Below are positions 16,466-26,046 of a stretch of DNA of 64,000 nucleotides, piece after piece. This DNA comes from Sphingobium soli. GTDB taxonomy: Bacteria > Pseudomonadota > Alphaproteobacteria > Sphingomonadales > Sphingomonadaceae. The stretch is from contig NZ_JAJGNP010000002.1 of assembly GCF_020782245.1 (NCBI RefSeq), positions 248,001 to 312,000 on the forward strand, written 5' to 3'. The notes below the pieces were generated by a model. That model was not told where the DNA came from. It saw nothing but the letters and a program-made list of their open reading frames with translations, and searched no databases. The translations under genes were made by a program, and so were the position numbers. Each line of letters opens with the position of its first letter. Within the stretch, counting starts at the first letter, position 1.

Positions 16466-17524
16466 TCAGACCGGCGGCAGGGCGTTCCCATGTCCGTCGC
16501 CCTCGGCGATTTCAATGATGACATCGCCGGTCTGCAACCGCCGGGAATCCTCCTCCCAGAAACCGATGGGGCGCTTGCCCCGATAGACCCGCAGGCCAAG
16601 GCCGGTGCGAATGGCGGACAGCGGCTGGCCGATTTCCTCCGGCAGCACCGCCCGTTCGATCAATTTTACCCGGCCCCCGGACGCGGCCAGATCCGCCATA
16701 TAATCGGCAATATGCTCGCCGGTTGTGCTGCCGGCCAGCAGCAGCCCGGCAAAGCTTACAGGGTTGATGACCGTCGTCGCGCCGGCCTGCCGCGCGGGCA
16801 CTTCATTATCCTCGTTCCGCACGACGATGCTGATTGGCAGGCGAGGGGCCAGATGGCGGGCCGTCAGGGTGATCAGGATCGACGTATCATCGCGCCCCGC
16901 AGACACGATCATGCTGCGCGCCCGATGGATGGCGACATCCTTCAGCGTCTTGTCGCGGGTCGAATCGCCGCACAGCACGTTGCACCCATGGGCTTCGGCC
17001 AGTTCCAGCGCCTTTTCGCTGCCGTCGATGACGACGATTTCGCGGGGATCGGTGCCGCGCGCCAGCAGTTCATGCACCGCCTCCTGCCCGCTGGTGCCAA
17101 AGCCTGTGACGATAATGTGATTGTGCAGATCGGCCTGGATGCGTGCCATGCGCCACCTGTAAAAAATGTTGCGGAGAAAGAGATTATAGGCCGTGCCAAG
17201 GAAAATCAGCCAGACAAAGAGCCGGATTGGCGTAACAAACAGGGCTTCGAACAGGCGGGCTTCGGGTGTGATCGGGACAATGTCGCCATAGCCAACGGTC
17301 GTGACCGTGACCGTCGTGAAATACAGGACATCAATGAAGCTGATCTGATTGTCGAGATTATCCTTCAGCCCGTCTCGCCCGATCCAGTGGAGGAGCAGGA
17401 CCAGCGAGATCAGCCCGAACAGCAACAGGACTCGCCAAGTCAGGTCCATCCACATCGGCATGGACGATCGGCGCCGCAGAAAGCCCGCCATGGCCGAGGG
17501 TGCGTTTGCCTTGTCGATCCTCAT
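16466..17524 (-). CDS. Two-helix potassium channel with RCK/TrkA-N domain
   Basis: 352 residues. Helix 1 ([18 protein letters not shown]), a pore loop with the selectivity filter TVTTVGYGD, and helix 2 ([15 protein letters not shown]) form a classic 2TM K+ pore. The cytoplasmic part starts with a Rossmann RCK domain ([18 protein letters not shown]) and ends with a TrkA-C-like domain. It should form tetramers gated by a nucleotide or ion. The start overlaps the stop of the NlpD-like gene by 4 bases, implying co-expression with an envelope-division protein and serS. Whether it is a K+ efflux safety valve or a stress channel cannot be told. Confidence 0.9.
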   Translation of the reverse strand: MRIDKANAPSAMAGFLRRRSSMPMWMDLTWRVLLLFGLISLVLLLHWIGRDGLKDNLDNQISFIDVLYFTTVTVTTVGYGDIVPITPEARLFEALFVTPIRLFVWLIFLGTAYNLFLRNIFYRWRMARIQADLHNHIIVTGFGTSGQEAVHELLARGTDPREIVVIDGSEKALELAEAHGCNVLCGDSTRDKTLKDVAIHRARSMIVSAGRDDTSILITLTARHLAPRLPISIVVRNEDNEVPARQAGATTVINPVSFAGLLLAGSTTGEHIADYMADLAASGGRVKLIERAVLPEEIGQPLSAIRTGLGLRVYRGKRPIGFWEEDSRRLQTGDVIIEIAEGDGHGNALPPV

Positions 17525-18576
17525 GCTGGGGGCAACTTGCCAAGGGGATCGACTGGCGCGCGGTCCTTGCGCAGTTCGAAATGCAATTTGGGCTTGCTGG
17601 CATAGCCGGTGTCGCCGGTCAGCCCAATCACCTGTCCCTTGGACACTTTCTGCCCGCGGACCACATCGACCCGGCTGGCATGGCCATAGGCGCTGACCCA
17701 GCCGCTACCGTGATTGATCAGGACGAGGCCGCCAAACACCGCGACCTTGTCGCCGGCATAGGCGACGACACCGTCGGCCGATGCGCGGATGGGCGTGCCA
17801 ACAGGGGCAGCGATGTCGATACCATTATTCTTCGATCCGCTCTGGCCCGGCCCGAACCGGGAAAGGATGGTTCCGTGCAGGGGCCATGCAAAGCTGCCGG
17901 CAAAACCGGATGGCTGGGCAATCGGCGCATTGGATGGCAGCGGCCTGGGCTTGGTGGAAGCTGCCACCACTGGCGCATTGTCCCGCGCGGCCGGCTGGCC
18001 GCCGGTCAATACATCGTCAATGTCGATGCGGAACGCGGCTGCGCGCTGCTCGAGCGATCGGGCATCGCCCGTTGGAGCATCAGGCAGCAACAGACGTTGG
18101 CCGCGCCGCAGGACATAGGGCTCCTCCAGCCCGTTCGCTTCCACGATGCGGCGCCAGGGAACGGCGTAGGCGGCGGCGATCGCGATGCCTGTTTCGCCTT
18201 CAGCGACGAGGTGATAGCGGCCGCCGGGTATGCGGAGTGTCTGCCCGACCCGCAGGGCATAGGGCGGCGACAGCCCATTGGCCTTGGCGATGATTTCCGA
18301 TCCAGCCCCGGTGCGATTGCCGACGCCACGCAACGTGTCCCCCGCGCGCACCACATAGTTGGAAGCGGGGACAGTCCGGGCATTGGCGACGACTTGCTGC
18401 GCGGTCCAGACCGGCTCTGGTTCAGCCAATCGCACCGTGGTCGCGTCGGCGCCAAGATCGGGCGGCGGCGTCGGCACAGCAATGGCCGCGGCATCCCGCT
18501 CGGCCCGCTGCGGGATGCAGCCTGTGAGCAACAGCGGGCCGATGGCGCAAAGGAGCGGACGGGAGGAAACAGGCAT
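17521..18576 (-). CDS. NlpD-like lipoprotein: two LysM domains and a degenerate M23 domain
   Basis: 351 residues with lipoprotein signal (LLLTGC). Two LysM modules follow: YVVRAGDTLRGVGNRTG and YHLVAEGETGIAIAAAY. The C-terminal LytM/M23 domain has lost zinc ligands: the HxxxD position reads NNGIDIAAP (Asn in place of His) and the HxH position reads KLHFELR (Lys in place of the first His). E. coli NlpD has the same kind of loss and works as an activator of amidase AmiC rather than as an enzyme, so an amidase-activator role in daughter-cell separation is the best inference. It lies 84 bp downstream of serS on the same strand. Confidence 0.87.
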   Translation of the reverse strand: MPVSSRPLLCAIGPLLLTGCIPQRAERDAAAIAVPTPPPDLGADATTVRLAEPEPVWTAQQVVANARTVPASNYVVRAGDTLRGVGNRTGAGSEIIAKANGLSPPYALRVGQTLRIPGGRYHLVAEGETGIAIAAAYAVPWRRIVEANGLEEPYVLRRGQRLLLPDAPTGDARSLEQRAAAFRIDIDDVLTGGQPAARDNAPVVAASTKPRPLPSNAPIAQPSGFAGSFAWPLHGTILSRFGPGQSGSKNNGIDIAAPVGTPIRASADGVVAYAGDKVAVFGGLVLINHGSGWVSAYGHASRVDVVRGQKVSKGQVIGLTGDTGYASKPKLHFELRKDRAPVDPLGKLPPA

Positions 18577-18660
18577 CTATGTCTGTGTATCGCATCAGAG
18601 CGCGCTTGCCAGCCCTCAAGCCGGGCAGATATTCACGCGGGAGGACAGGGAGTGCTGCTC

Positions 18661-19947
<1,287 letters not shown>

Positions 19948-20031
19948 CTATGCCGCTGCCCAGCCCGTGGCGCAACCCCACGGCCCGTCATCCGTTAGCT
20001 TAGCGTCAGCCAAAAACAAAGGAGACAGGCG

Positions 20032-20472
20032 ATGCAGATCGAACATGATACGATGGTGCTGGTGGCCGATGGTCGCAAGATGTTGTTCTTCCGGAACAAG
20101 GGCGATGCGGCCTATCCCAATCTGGAGGCGGAGACCGTCAAGGAGCAGGACAATCCCGCCGACCGCGATCAGGCAACCGATGCGCCGGGTCGATCGCACA
20201 ATTCGGTCGGCAGCCATCGCAGCGCCATGGACGAAGTGAACTTCCATGATCTGGAGGAGGCGCGCTTCGCGGCCGATGCCGCCGATATGCTGAAGCGTCG
20301 CGCTCTTGCGCAGGAATTTGAGAAGCTGATCATCGTCGCCCCGCCAACGGCATTGGGCGAAATGCGCAAGCATTTGCATAAGGAGGTGCAGGACCGGATC
20401 GTCGGCGAAATTGCCAAGGATCTGACGAATCACCCCGTGCCGGAAATCGAAAAGGTCATCTCGGCAAGCTGA
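20032..20472 (+). CDS. Host-attachment family protein
   Basis: 146 residues of the Host_attach (AtsE-like) family, first linked to Agrobacterium attachment to plant cells. The N-terminus VLVADGRKMLFFRNKGD and the DEVNFHDLEEARFAADAADML and LIIVAPPTALGEMRKHL segments are the family pattern. The fold resembles eRF1/pelota-like domains; the biochemical role is unknown, and many non-host bacteria carry it. ATG 20032 follows a strong AAAGGAG. It is divergent from serS and converges on the serine-rich gene with a shared hairpin terminator. Confidence 0.85.
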   Translation: MQIEHDTMVLVADGRKMLFFRNKGDAAYPNLEAETVKEQDNPADRDQATDAPGRSHNSVGSHRSAMDEVNFHDLEEARFAADAADMLKRRALAQEFEKLIIVAPPTALGEMRKHLHKEVQDRIVGEIAKDLTNHPVPEIEKVISAS

Positions 20473-20478
20473 AGCCGC

Positions 20479-20510
20479 AAAAAAAGGGGTGGCCCCCCGG
20501 AGCCACCCCT
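20479..20510 (-). terminator. Terminator between convergent genes
   Basis: GGGGTGGC (20486-20493) pairs with GCCACCCC (20502-20509) around an 8-nt loop. Seven As at 20479-20485 become a seven-U tract on the minus strand, so it is a strong terminator for the serine-rich gene. On the plus strand only TTACA follows, so it is weaker for the attachment gene. Confidence 0.85.
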
Positions 20511-20533
20511 TACATGCCCCTGAGGGAAACGGA

Positions 20534-21397
20534 TCAGGCTGCCACCTGCGCCTTGCGTTCGGCGAAACGTCGGCGCGCCACCAGCGCCACGGCTGCTGCG
20601 CCGAAGAGCAGAACCATAGGCGGTGCGGGTACGTCCGTGCCGCCCGTGCTTGTGCTCGATCCGCCCGTCGAACTGCTCGTTGAAGAACTTGTCGATGACG
20701 AACTGCTGGTCGATGATGAAGTCGATGAACTGCCGGTGCTGCCGAAGCTGGACGAACTGCTCGACGACGAACCGGATGAGCCCGACGAGGACGACGAACT
20801 GCTGCCAGACGATCCTCCGGTCGAACCAGGGTGATCGGGCTTGTCGGGTTTACCCGGCTTGCCGCCGCTTGAACTGCTGGACGAAGAGCTTGAGGACGAA
20901 GATGACGAGGACGAACTGGAACTGGACGAGGAAGAACTGCTGGTGGCGCCCGATGACGTCGATGTGCTGATCCCCCCCGTTGAGCTGCTGGTCGAGGAAA
21001 TGACGACGGACCCGCCGCCGCTGCCGCCACCGCCGAAGAATCCGCCAATAAAGCCGCCGCCGCCAAAACCGCCGCCGCCACCCATGACGATCGGCACGGC
21101 TCCACCGCCGCCCGACATCATCGGCATCTCAGCCGGCGGCAAGGGGGCGGGCAGGGGCACAGGCGCCGGCTGGCTGGTGACCGTCACCGTCTGCGGCGCG
21201 CAGGCCACGGCCGTCTTGACGACCTTCCTCTTCACGGTCCGAACGGCATAGCGCTTCTTGGGCGCGGCCTTCGTGCTCTTGCTGCTATGGACCACAGCAG
21301 GACGTGCGCTTTCAGCGACATGCACCGCGCCGCCGCCAATGATCGCGCCTCCGCAAGTGCAAGCGCATAATTTAGCCAAGGCCATCCGAACCGACAT
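20534..21397 (-). CDS. Serine-rich surface protein with PEP-CTERM-like sorting signal
   Basis: 287 residues. An N-terminal hydrophobic signal region comes first, then a basic segment (KKRYAVRTVKRKVVK), a Gly-rich stretch near 95-130, and about 120 residues that are almost only Ser with Thr/Gly, broken by a KPGKPDKPDHPG hinge. The end is TDVPAPPMVLLFG plus a hydrophobic helix and an Arg cluster (ARRRFAERK). That tripartite end is the VPxP variant of PEP-CTERM sorting signals, cut by an exosortase; no exosortase is in the window. Such proteins are usually glycosylated and surface-bound in exopolysaccharide producers. Repeat length probably varies between strains by slippage in the Ser codons. 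Confidence 0.8.
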   Translation of the reverse strand: MSVRMALAKLCACTCGGAIIGGGAVHVAESARPAVVHSSKSTKAAPKKRYAVRTVKRKVVKTAVACAPQTVTVTSQPAPVPLPAPLPPAEMPMMSGGGGAVPIVMGGGGGFGGGGFIGGFFGGGGSGGGSVVISSTSSSTGGISTSTSSGATSSSSSSSSSSSSSSSSSSSSSSSSSGGKPGKPDKPDHPGSTGGSSGSSSSSSSGSSGSSSSSSSSFGSTGSSSTSSSTSSSSSTSSSTSSSTGGSSTSTGGTDVPAPPMVLLFGAAAVALVARRRFAERKAQVAA

Positions 21398-21804
21398 AGG
21401 AATCCACTCTTGTCTTGTCGCCCACCGATCCGGGTCGGAACGGGTCAGGCTGCCTTTTCATAAAAGCGCAGAAGAAAAGGTTAACCGCAAGGTCGTTAAC
21501 TCTGAATCCTGTCGACAAGTCCACTGAATTCAGGGGGCAGCGTCAGCAATCATGGTTAACGTCCCACTATGATACGGCCACTGGCCCGCATATGAAGGGT
21601 GCCGCCGTCGGCATCAGCCTTCCGCCGGATGATGAGTCGCTCCCTTTCATCCCTGCGGGCGCATAGGGTTTTGAAGGAAAAGCCGTTTGGGCCAGTCGAA
21701 TGTGCGCTTGTGTCGTCCCGCGCCGATGGCTATGAGGCGCCCTCAATGAAAAGTCATGGGTGCCCCGGAACTTCAAGCGCCGGGCCAACGAGTCGGAGAG
21801 CCAG
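21398..21804. other. 407-bp intergenic region between the serine-rich gene and dksA
   Basis: A divergent promoter region. It contains three TTAAC motifs (GGTTAACC near 21479, CGTTAACT near 21494, GGTTAACG near 21553) that resemble CtrA half-sites. They are not at the TTAA-N7-TTAA spacing, so CtrA control is only a possibility. GANTC sites are present but not clustered. Short frames here lack codon bias and ribosome sites. I see no convincing gene. Confidence 0.4.
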
Positions 21805-22269
21805 ATGGCGTCGGTGCTGAATTCCGATAAAGACGGCGTAAAGCCGCCCAAATCGTCCGTAACCCTCCCTGCAGAGTATCGCCCCTCGGCCGACGAGGAA
21901 TTCATGAATCCGCTGCAACAGGAATATTTCCGTCAGCGGCTGTGGGACTGGAAGAAGCAGATTCTCGCCGAAGCGGAGGGGACGCTGGCCGTTCTTCAGA
22001 ATGAGCCTCTACGCGAACCCGATCTCAACGACCGCGCGTCGAGCGAGACCGACTGGTCGATCGAGTTGCGCACGCGCGACCGCCAGCGCAAGCTCATCTC
22101 GAAAATCGATGCGGCCCTGCGGCGGATCGACGATGGCGAATATGGATATTGCGAAGTCACGGGCGAGCCCATTTCGCTTGGTCGCCTGGAAGCGCGTCCC
22201 ATCGCCACCATGACGGTCGAGGCGCAGGAACGCCACGAACGGCAGGAAAAAATCTCACGCGACGATTAA
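21805..22269 (+). CDS. dksA: RNA polymerase-binding transcription factor DksA, single-Cys form
   Basis: 154 residues. The N-terminal helix, the coiled coil (QEYFRQRLWDWKKQILAEAE ... DRASSETDWSIELRTRDR) carrying the Asp/Ala-type tip region, and the C-terminal segment match DksA. The usual C4 zinc site is nearly gone: only one Cys remains, in GYCEVTGEPISLGRLEARP, and the second CxxC pair reads TMTVEA. One-Cys DksA is known in Rhodobacter and other alphaproteobacteria and is redox-insensitive. With ppGpp it lowers rRNA and raises amino-acid promoter activity via the RNAP secondary channel. ATG 21805 has GGAGAG upstream; the longer in-frame N-terminus is not DksA-like. Confidence 0.92.
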   Translation: MASVLNSDKDGVKPPKSSVTLPAEYRPSADEEFMNPLQQEYFRQRLWDWKKQILAEAEGTLAVLQNEPLREPDLNDRASSETDWSIELRTRDRQRKLISKIDAALRRIDDGEYGYCEVTGEPISLGRLEARPIATMTVEAQERHERQEKISRDD

Positions 22270-22333
22270 CGGTTTTTCCACTGCCTGTGCCTAGTGATCG
22301 TTACCGGAACACATTAGATTTTGCGGGTACGGA

Positions 22334-22702
22334 ATGAACGAAGAACAGGGCATTTCTGATCGGGGACCGGCGCGATCGTCGCCGCGCGACAGCCTGTTCC
22401 TGATGGCAAGTTTCTTTGCCCCGGACGGTCGATCCTTGGGTCGTGCCCGCATTCGGAACCTGTCGGCGACTGGCTTGATGGCGGATTGCGAGATGCCGCT
22501 CGCGGCTGGGCAGAAGGTCGTACTGGATCTCCGCGGTGTGGGTCGCATCACCGGCAATATCGCCTGGTCGCGCGACAATAAGGTTGGCTTGGCATTTGAC
22601 GATGTCATCGATCCGCAGCTGGCAAGAAAGCCGGTGTCGTCAGGGCCTGCGCAACAATTACCGGATTATCTGAGAAGCCAGCCAGCCGGTCGCCTGCGCT
22701 GA
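22334..22702 (+). CDS. PilZ-domain protein
   Basis: 122 residues, essentially a lone PilZ domain. The N-terminal RxxxR-like region (RSSPRDSL) is followed by RIRNLSATGLMADCE, which matches the (D/N)xSxxG signature, then ITGNIAWSRDNKVGLAF. PilZ domains bind cyclic di-GMP, but the first-motif arginines are weakly matched, so binding is uncertain. ATG 22334 is 64 bp after dksA. A single-domain PilZ next to dksA is a recurring arrangement in sphingomonads as I recall. Confidence 0.82.
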   Translation: MNEEQGISDRGPARSSPRDSLFLMASFFAPDGRSLGRARIRNLSATGLMADCEMPLAAGQKVVLDLRGVGRITGNIAWSRDNKVGLAFDDVIDPQLARKPVSSGPAQQLPDYLRSQPAGRLR

Positions 22703-22808
22703 TAGCGTAACCCTTGCGCCGAGGCATGACATCATAAAAAGCGGATTGCTACAGGACGGGCGGGACCGACTGTCTGCCGGTCCGCACCCTGTATGGACTA
22801 GTCTGCGC

Positions 22809-22967
22809 TTAATGCTGCGCAGCCATCTCTTCCTTCAGCCGCAATTTCTGCTTTTTAAGCGAGGCAACGAGGGTGGTGTCCGGCATGGGACGACTCGATT
22901 CCGCCTTGATCCGGGCGTCGAGTCCTGCGTGCTTGGCTGAAAGAGCTGAGATGTGGCTGTTTTCCAT
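22809..22967 (-). CDS. YdcH/DUF465 small protein (52 aa)
   Basis: Read from the minus strand: MENSHISALSAKHAGLDARI, then a second helix with SLKKQKLRLKEEMA and stop TAA. This is the DUF465 (YdcH) hairpin of two helices, with the KKxKLxLKEE signature. AAGGAG lies 8 bases before the ATG. Function unknown in this family. It is divergent from a second DUF465 gene 188 bp away. Too short for many gene finders, but support is strong. Confidence 0.85.
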   Translation of the reverse strand: MENSHISALSAKHAGLDARIKAESSRPMPDTTLVASLKKQKLRLKEEMAAQH

Positions 22968-23154
22968 GACATTCTCCTTACGAGGGCGATGGATTTCCGA
23001 TTAAATCACGAAACCTTCTGATTGTCTCGCGGCGTTTGCGCCTTTGCGATGGGCCGCCCGTAAATTTGCGGTGGCCCGCACCGGGATCGCACGCTACCAC
23101 GGGTCGCACGATGCACTGGGGATGCGAGCAACGACGGTGAGCCGGGAAGATATC

Positions 23155-23334
23155 ATGCGCCGTCTGGAGTTGCTTCGCGTCGAACATCGCGATCTCGATA
23201 GCGCGATCGCGGCTCTGGTCGATGCGGGCAGCAGCGATCAGATGCAGATCGCCCGGCTGAAGAAGCGTAAATTGCGCTTGAAGGACGAGATTTGCGCGCT
23301 GGAAGATGAACTGGTGCCTGACATTATCGCCTGA
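23155..23334 (+). CDS. Second DUF465 small protein (about 59 aa)
   Basis: A two-helix hairpin protein with the core RLELLRVEHRDLDSAIAAL and LKKRKLRLKDEI, then the acidic end ELVPDIIA. The second helix repeats the LKKxKLRLK signature of the divergent neighbour, so the two are paralogues. I start at ATG 23155 behind GGGAAG. GTG 23137 and ATG 23122 are in-frame alternatives that would add 6 or 11 residues. Function unknown. Confidence 0.75.
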   Translation: MRRLELLRVEHRDLDSAIAALVDAGSSDQMQIARLKKRKLRLKDEICALEDELVPDIIA

Positions 23335-23452
23335 GCCTAAGGCTGTCGCCCCAGCCTGACGTTACCAGATCGGCCCCTAATGGGACAGGGAAGGCGCGGT
23401 GCTCTCGCCTTGGCCCGCTGACAAAGGCGTCAATCTGTGTCACTTAGCCGTG

Positions 23453-23932
23453 ATGCGGAACGTTGCGACTTTGGATCCTGGCCTCCATCGCCGATTGGTT
23501 GACGGCCTTTATCTCGAAGCCATGATGATGGCGGATGAGGCGCGCGCCTATTTCGATGGGGACCCTCTTGGACGAGGTGAAACGGTCGACCCGCTGCGGC
23601 GTGTGTCCTTCGCATGCGAATCGCTGAAGGTGACGACGCGGCTGATGCATGTCATTGCCTGGCTCTTGAGCCAGCGCGCCTGGCAACGCGGAGAAATCAG
23701 CGATGCAGACCTCGTCGATGAAAAATATCGGCTTGGCCGCGCCAGTTTGACCGACCCGACACTGACGGAAGGCTTCCCCTTCGAAGCGCGCGCCCTGATC
23801 GAGGGCAGTCAGGACCTGTACGATCGGGTGGCGCGACTGGAGGATCGGCTTGGTCATATGAACGACGATCCGAAAGCCCAGGACGCTGGTCCCGCCCGCG
23901 CCCTGCTGGATCGCTTGAACACCGCTTTCTGA
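23453..23932 (+). CDS. rcdA: RcdA-family protein (DUF1465), CtrA degradation adaptor
   Basis: About 159 residues. The core LYLEAMMMADEARAYFDG and SFACESLKVTTRLMHVIAWL is diagnostic for DUF1465, the family of Caulobacter RcdA. There RcdA is an adaptor that, with CpdR and PopA, brings CtrA and other substrates to ClpXP at the G1-S transition. The protein is a three-helix bundle with a flexible C-terminus (here from about residue 130, with DPKAQDAGPARALL). The start is set at ATG 23453, where family alignments begin; the frame continues upstream to a GTG at 23399. ctrA itself is 27 kb away in this window. Confidence 0.85.
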   Translation: MRNVATLDPGLHRRLVDGLYLEAMMMADEARAYFDGDPLGRGETVDPLRRVSFACESLKVTTRLMHVIAWLLSQRAWQRGEISDADLVDEKYRLGRASLTDPTLTEGFPFEARALIEGSQDLYDRVARLEDRLGHMNDDPKAQDAGPARALLDRLNTAF

Positions 23933-24009
23933 CGCTTGGACGGATCGCAGCTGTTTGAGATGATGTTCGGCGCTGGTGTTTTCCGTCATTCTTGGTCTAG
24001 ACCGGCGCC

Positions 24010-26046
24010 ATGACCCATGGTTTGCGGATCCGACGCCGCGCTTCTGGCCGACCGCATTCCCGGCTCGCATTTGCGCCGTTGCTGCTGCTCGCTCCCTATC
24101 CGGCGCTAGCACAGGATACCGCCGCGCCTACGCTGCCTGATACCGACGCTCCGTTGGACGCTATGCCTGATATCGGTCTGGACTGGCCCGACATGGATCA
24201 ACCTGACAGCGTCGCGCCCTTGGCCCCTGATCCGGCCGATCAGGCTGGCGCGCCGATCGAAGCGTTCGACGTCACGACGACCGAACCGGCCGAAGTCGCC
24301 GCGACGTTCGCCGACGCGGGCGAAGAGCGGCGCTATACGGTGGCATTAACGGGACTCGATGGCGTTGCCGACACGACATTTCGTCAGCGTTTCGATGAGC
24401 TGTCGGTGCTGCATCAGGGCGAGGACAAGGCCGCGAACCTTGCCCAGATCAACCGCCGTATCGCAGAGGATAGAGACCTGCTTGACCGGCTTTTGCGTGC
24501 AAAAGGCTATTATGCGGCGCGCGTACGGGGCAATGTCGCGGCCCCTGTGCCGGGCAGCGACCGGCTGCTGGTGAGCTTCACGATTACGCCTGGCACGCGC
24601 TATCTTCTGTCATCCGTGGACGTGACGGGTCTTGCCGAAACGGGCGAGCGAGAGGCGACGCTGCGCGCGGCCTTTCCGCCCAAGGTTGGCGATCCGGTGG
24701 ATGCCGACGCGATCATCGCGGGTCAGGCCCAGTTGGAAACGGCATTGTCGGAAAATGGCTTTCCCTTCGCCAGGGTCGACGAGCCTGAAGTGCGAATCGA
24801 CCATGAAGAGCGCAAGGGCGACCTGGACATCATTATCGCGCCGGGGGGATATCGGCGCTTTGGGGCCATCCGCATGGACGATGACCGTCTGTTCGATGCC
24901 CATCATGTGCAGGAAATCGCACGTTTCGATCCCGACGACACCTATATGGCGTCGGATGTCGAGGATCTCCGCCGGGCGATCGTGGCAACCGGTCTGGCGT
25001 CGTCCGTGTCGCTGACGCCGCGCGATGCGGGCGATGGCGAGCATGTCGACCTGGATGTCGATGTGCGCCCTGCGCCGCTGCGGACGATCGCCGGCGAACT
25101 GGGTTATGGCACCGGCGAAGGCTATCGCGCGGAAGTCAGCTGGCAACACCGCAATCTTTTTCCGCCCGAAGGTGCCGTTACCGTGCGCGGAGTGGTCGGC
25201 ACGCAGGAGCAGACCGCGTCCTTCACCTATCGCCGCAACAATTTTCACCGGCGTGACAATGTGCTGACCGGGCTGGTGTCCGTCAGCAATATTCGCCGCG
25301 ATGCCTATGACGCCCGCACCATCACCCTGGCCGGTGCGCTCGAGCGGCAGACCAACATCCTGTTTCAGAAAAACTGGGTCTGGCGCATTGGCGCGGAGCT
25401 GATCGCGTCGGATGAAGCGGACGCCTTTTCCGGGGGGGCGCGGCGCACCTTCCTGATTGGCGCCGTTCCGCTCAGCCTGACCTATGACGGAAGCGATGAT
25501 CTGCTCAATCCGACCAAAGGCTTTCGCCTCGGCGGGCGGATCAGCCCGGAATTGTCATTCCAGAACAAGACATTCGGATACACCAAAGTGCAACTGGACG
25601 GCAGTGCCTACCAACCGGTGGGCGAGCGCGTCGTCGTGGCGGCGCGCGCGCGCTTTGGCACCATCCTTGGCTCCACGGTCGATCAGATCGCGCCGTCCCG
25701 CCGCTTCTATGCCGGTGGCGGCGCGTCGGTGCGCGGCTATGGCTATCAGGCGATCGGCCCGCGCTATGGCGAGGATGACGATCCCGTCGGCGGCAAGAGC
25801 CTGGCTGAATTTTCTCTGGAGGGTCGCATCCGCTTTGGCAATTTTGGCGTCGTGCCTTTTGTGGACGCGGGCAATATCTCCACCAGTTTCCTGCCCCGGT
25901 TCCGGGACTTGCGGGTCGGTGCGGGCTTGGGCGTGCGCTATTACAGCAATTTCGGGCCGATCCGCGTGGATGTCGGCACGCCAATCAACCCGCAATCTGA
26001 TGACCCCAAGATTGCGGTCTATGTCTCGCTGGGGCAGGCCTTCTGA
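24010..26046 (+). CDS. tamA: Outer-membrane assembly factor TamA (Omp85 family)
   Basis: 678 residues. Signal peptide to about residue 35 (LLLLAPYPALAQ), then a 60-residue Asp/Pro-rich linker not seen in E. coli TamA. POTRA domains follow over about 105-350 (RLLRAKGYYAARVRGNV, ALSENGFPFARVDEPEV). The 16-strand barrel has the Omp85 hallmark VRGYGYQAIGPR in its L6 loop and ends with Phe (SLGQAF). TamA and TamB together help insert selected outer-membrane proteins and move lipids to the outer membrane. Its stop shares one base with the tamB start. No clear Shine-Dalgarno precedes the ATG. Confidence 0.93.
   Translation: MTHGLRIRRRASGRPHSRLAFAPLLLLAPYPALAQDTAAPTLPDTDAPLDAMPDIGLDWPDMDQPDSVAPLAPDPADQAGAPIEAFDVTTTEPAEVAATFADAGEERRYTVALTGLDGVADTTFRQRFDELSVLHQGEDKAANLAQINRRIAEDRDLLDRLLRAKGYYAARVRGNVAAPVPGSDRLLVSFTITPGTRYLLSSVDVTGLAETGEREATLRAAFPPKVGDPVDADAIIAGQAQLETALSENGFPFARVDEPEVRIDHEERKGDLDIIIAPGGYRRFGAIRMDDDRLFDAHHVQEIARFDPDDTYMASDVEDLRRAIVATGLASSVSLTPRDAGDGEHVDLDVDVRPAPLRTIAGELGYGTGEGYRAEVSWQHRNLFPPEGAVTVRGVVGTQEQTASFTYRRNNFHRRDNVLTGLVSVSNIRRDAYDARTITLAGALERQTNILFQKNWVWRIGAELIASDEADAFSGGARRTFLIGAVPLSLTYDGSDDLLNPTKGFRLGGRISPELSFQNKTFGYTKVQLDGSAYQPVGERVVVAARARFGTILGSTVDQIAPSRRFYAGGGASVRGYGYQAIGPRYGEDDDPVGGKSLAEFSLEGRIRFGNFGVVPFVDAGNISTSFLPRFRDLRVGAGLGVRYYSNFGPIRVDVGTPINPQSDDPKIAVYVSLGQAF

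Noticed and set aside
20600-21000. Asp/Glu-rich plus-strand protein opposite the serine tract
   Set aside because: It is the complement of Ser codons and has no start or ribosome site; the minus-strand product has signal and sorting motifs.
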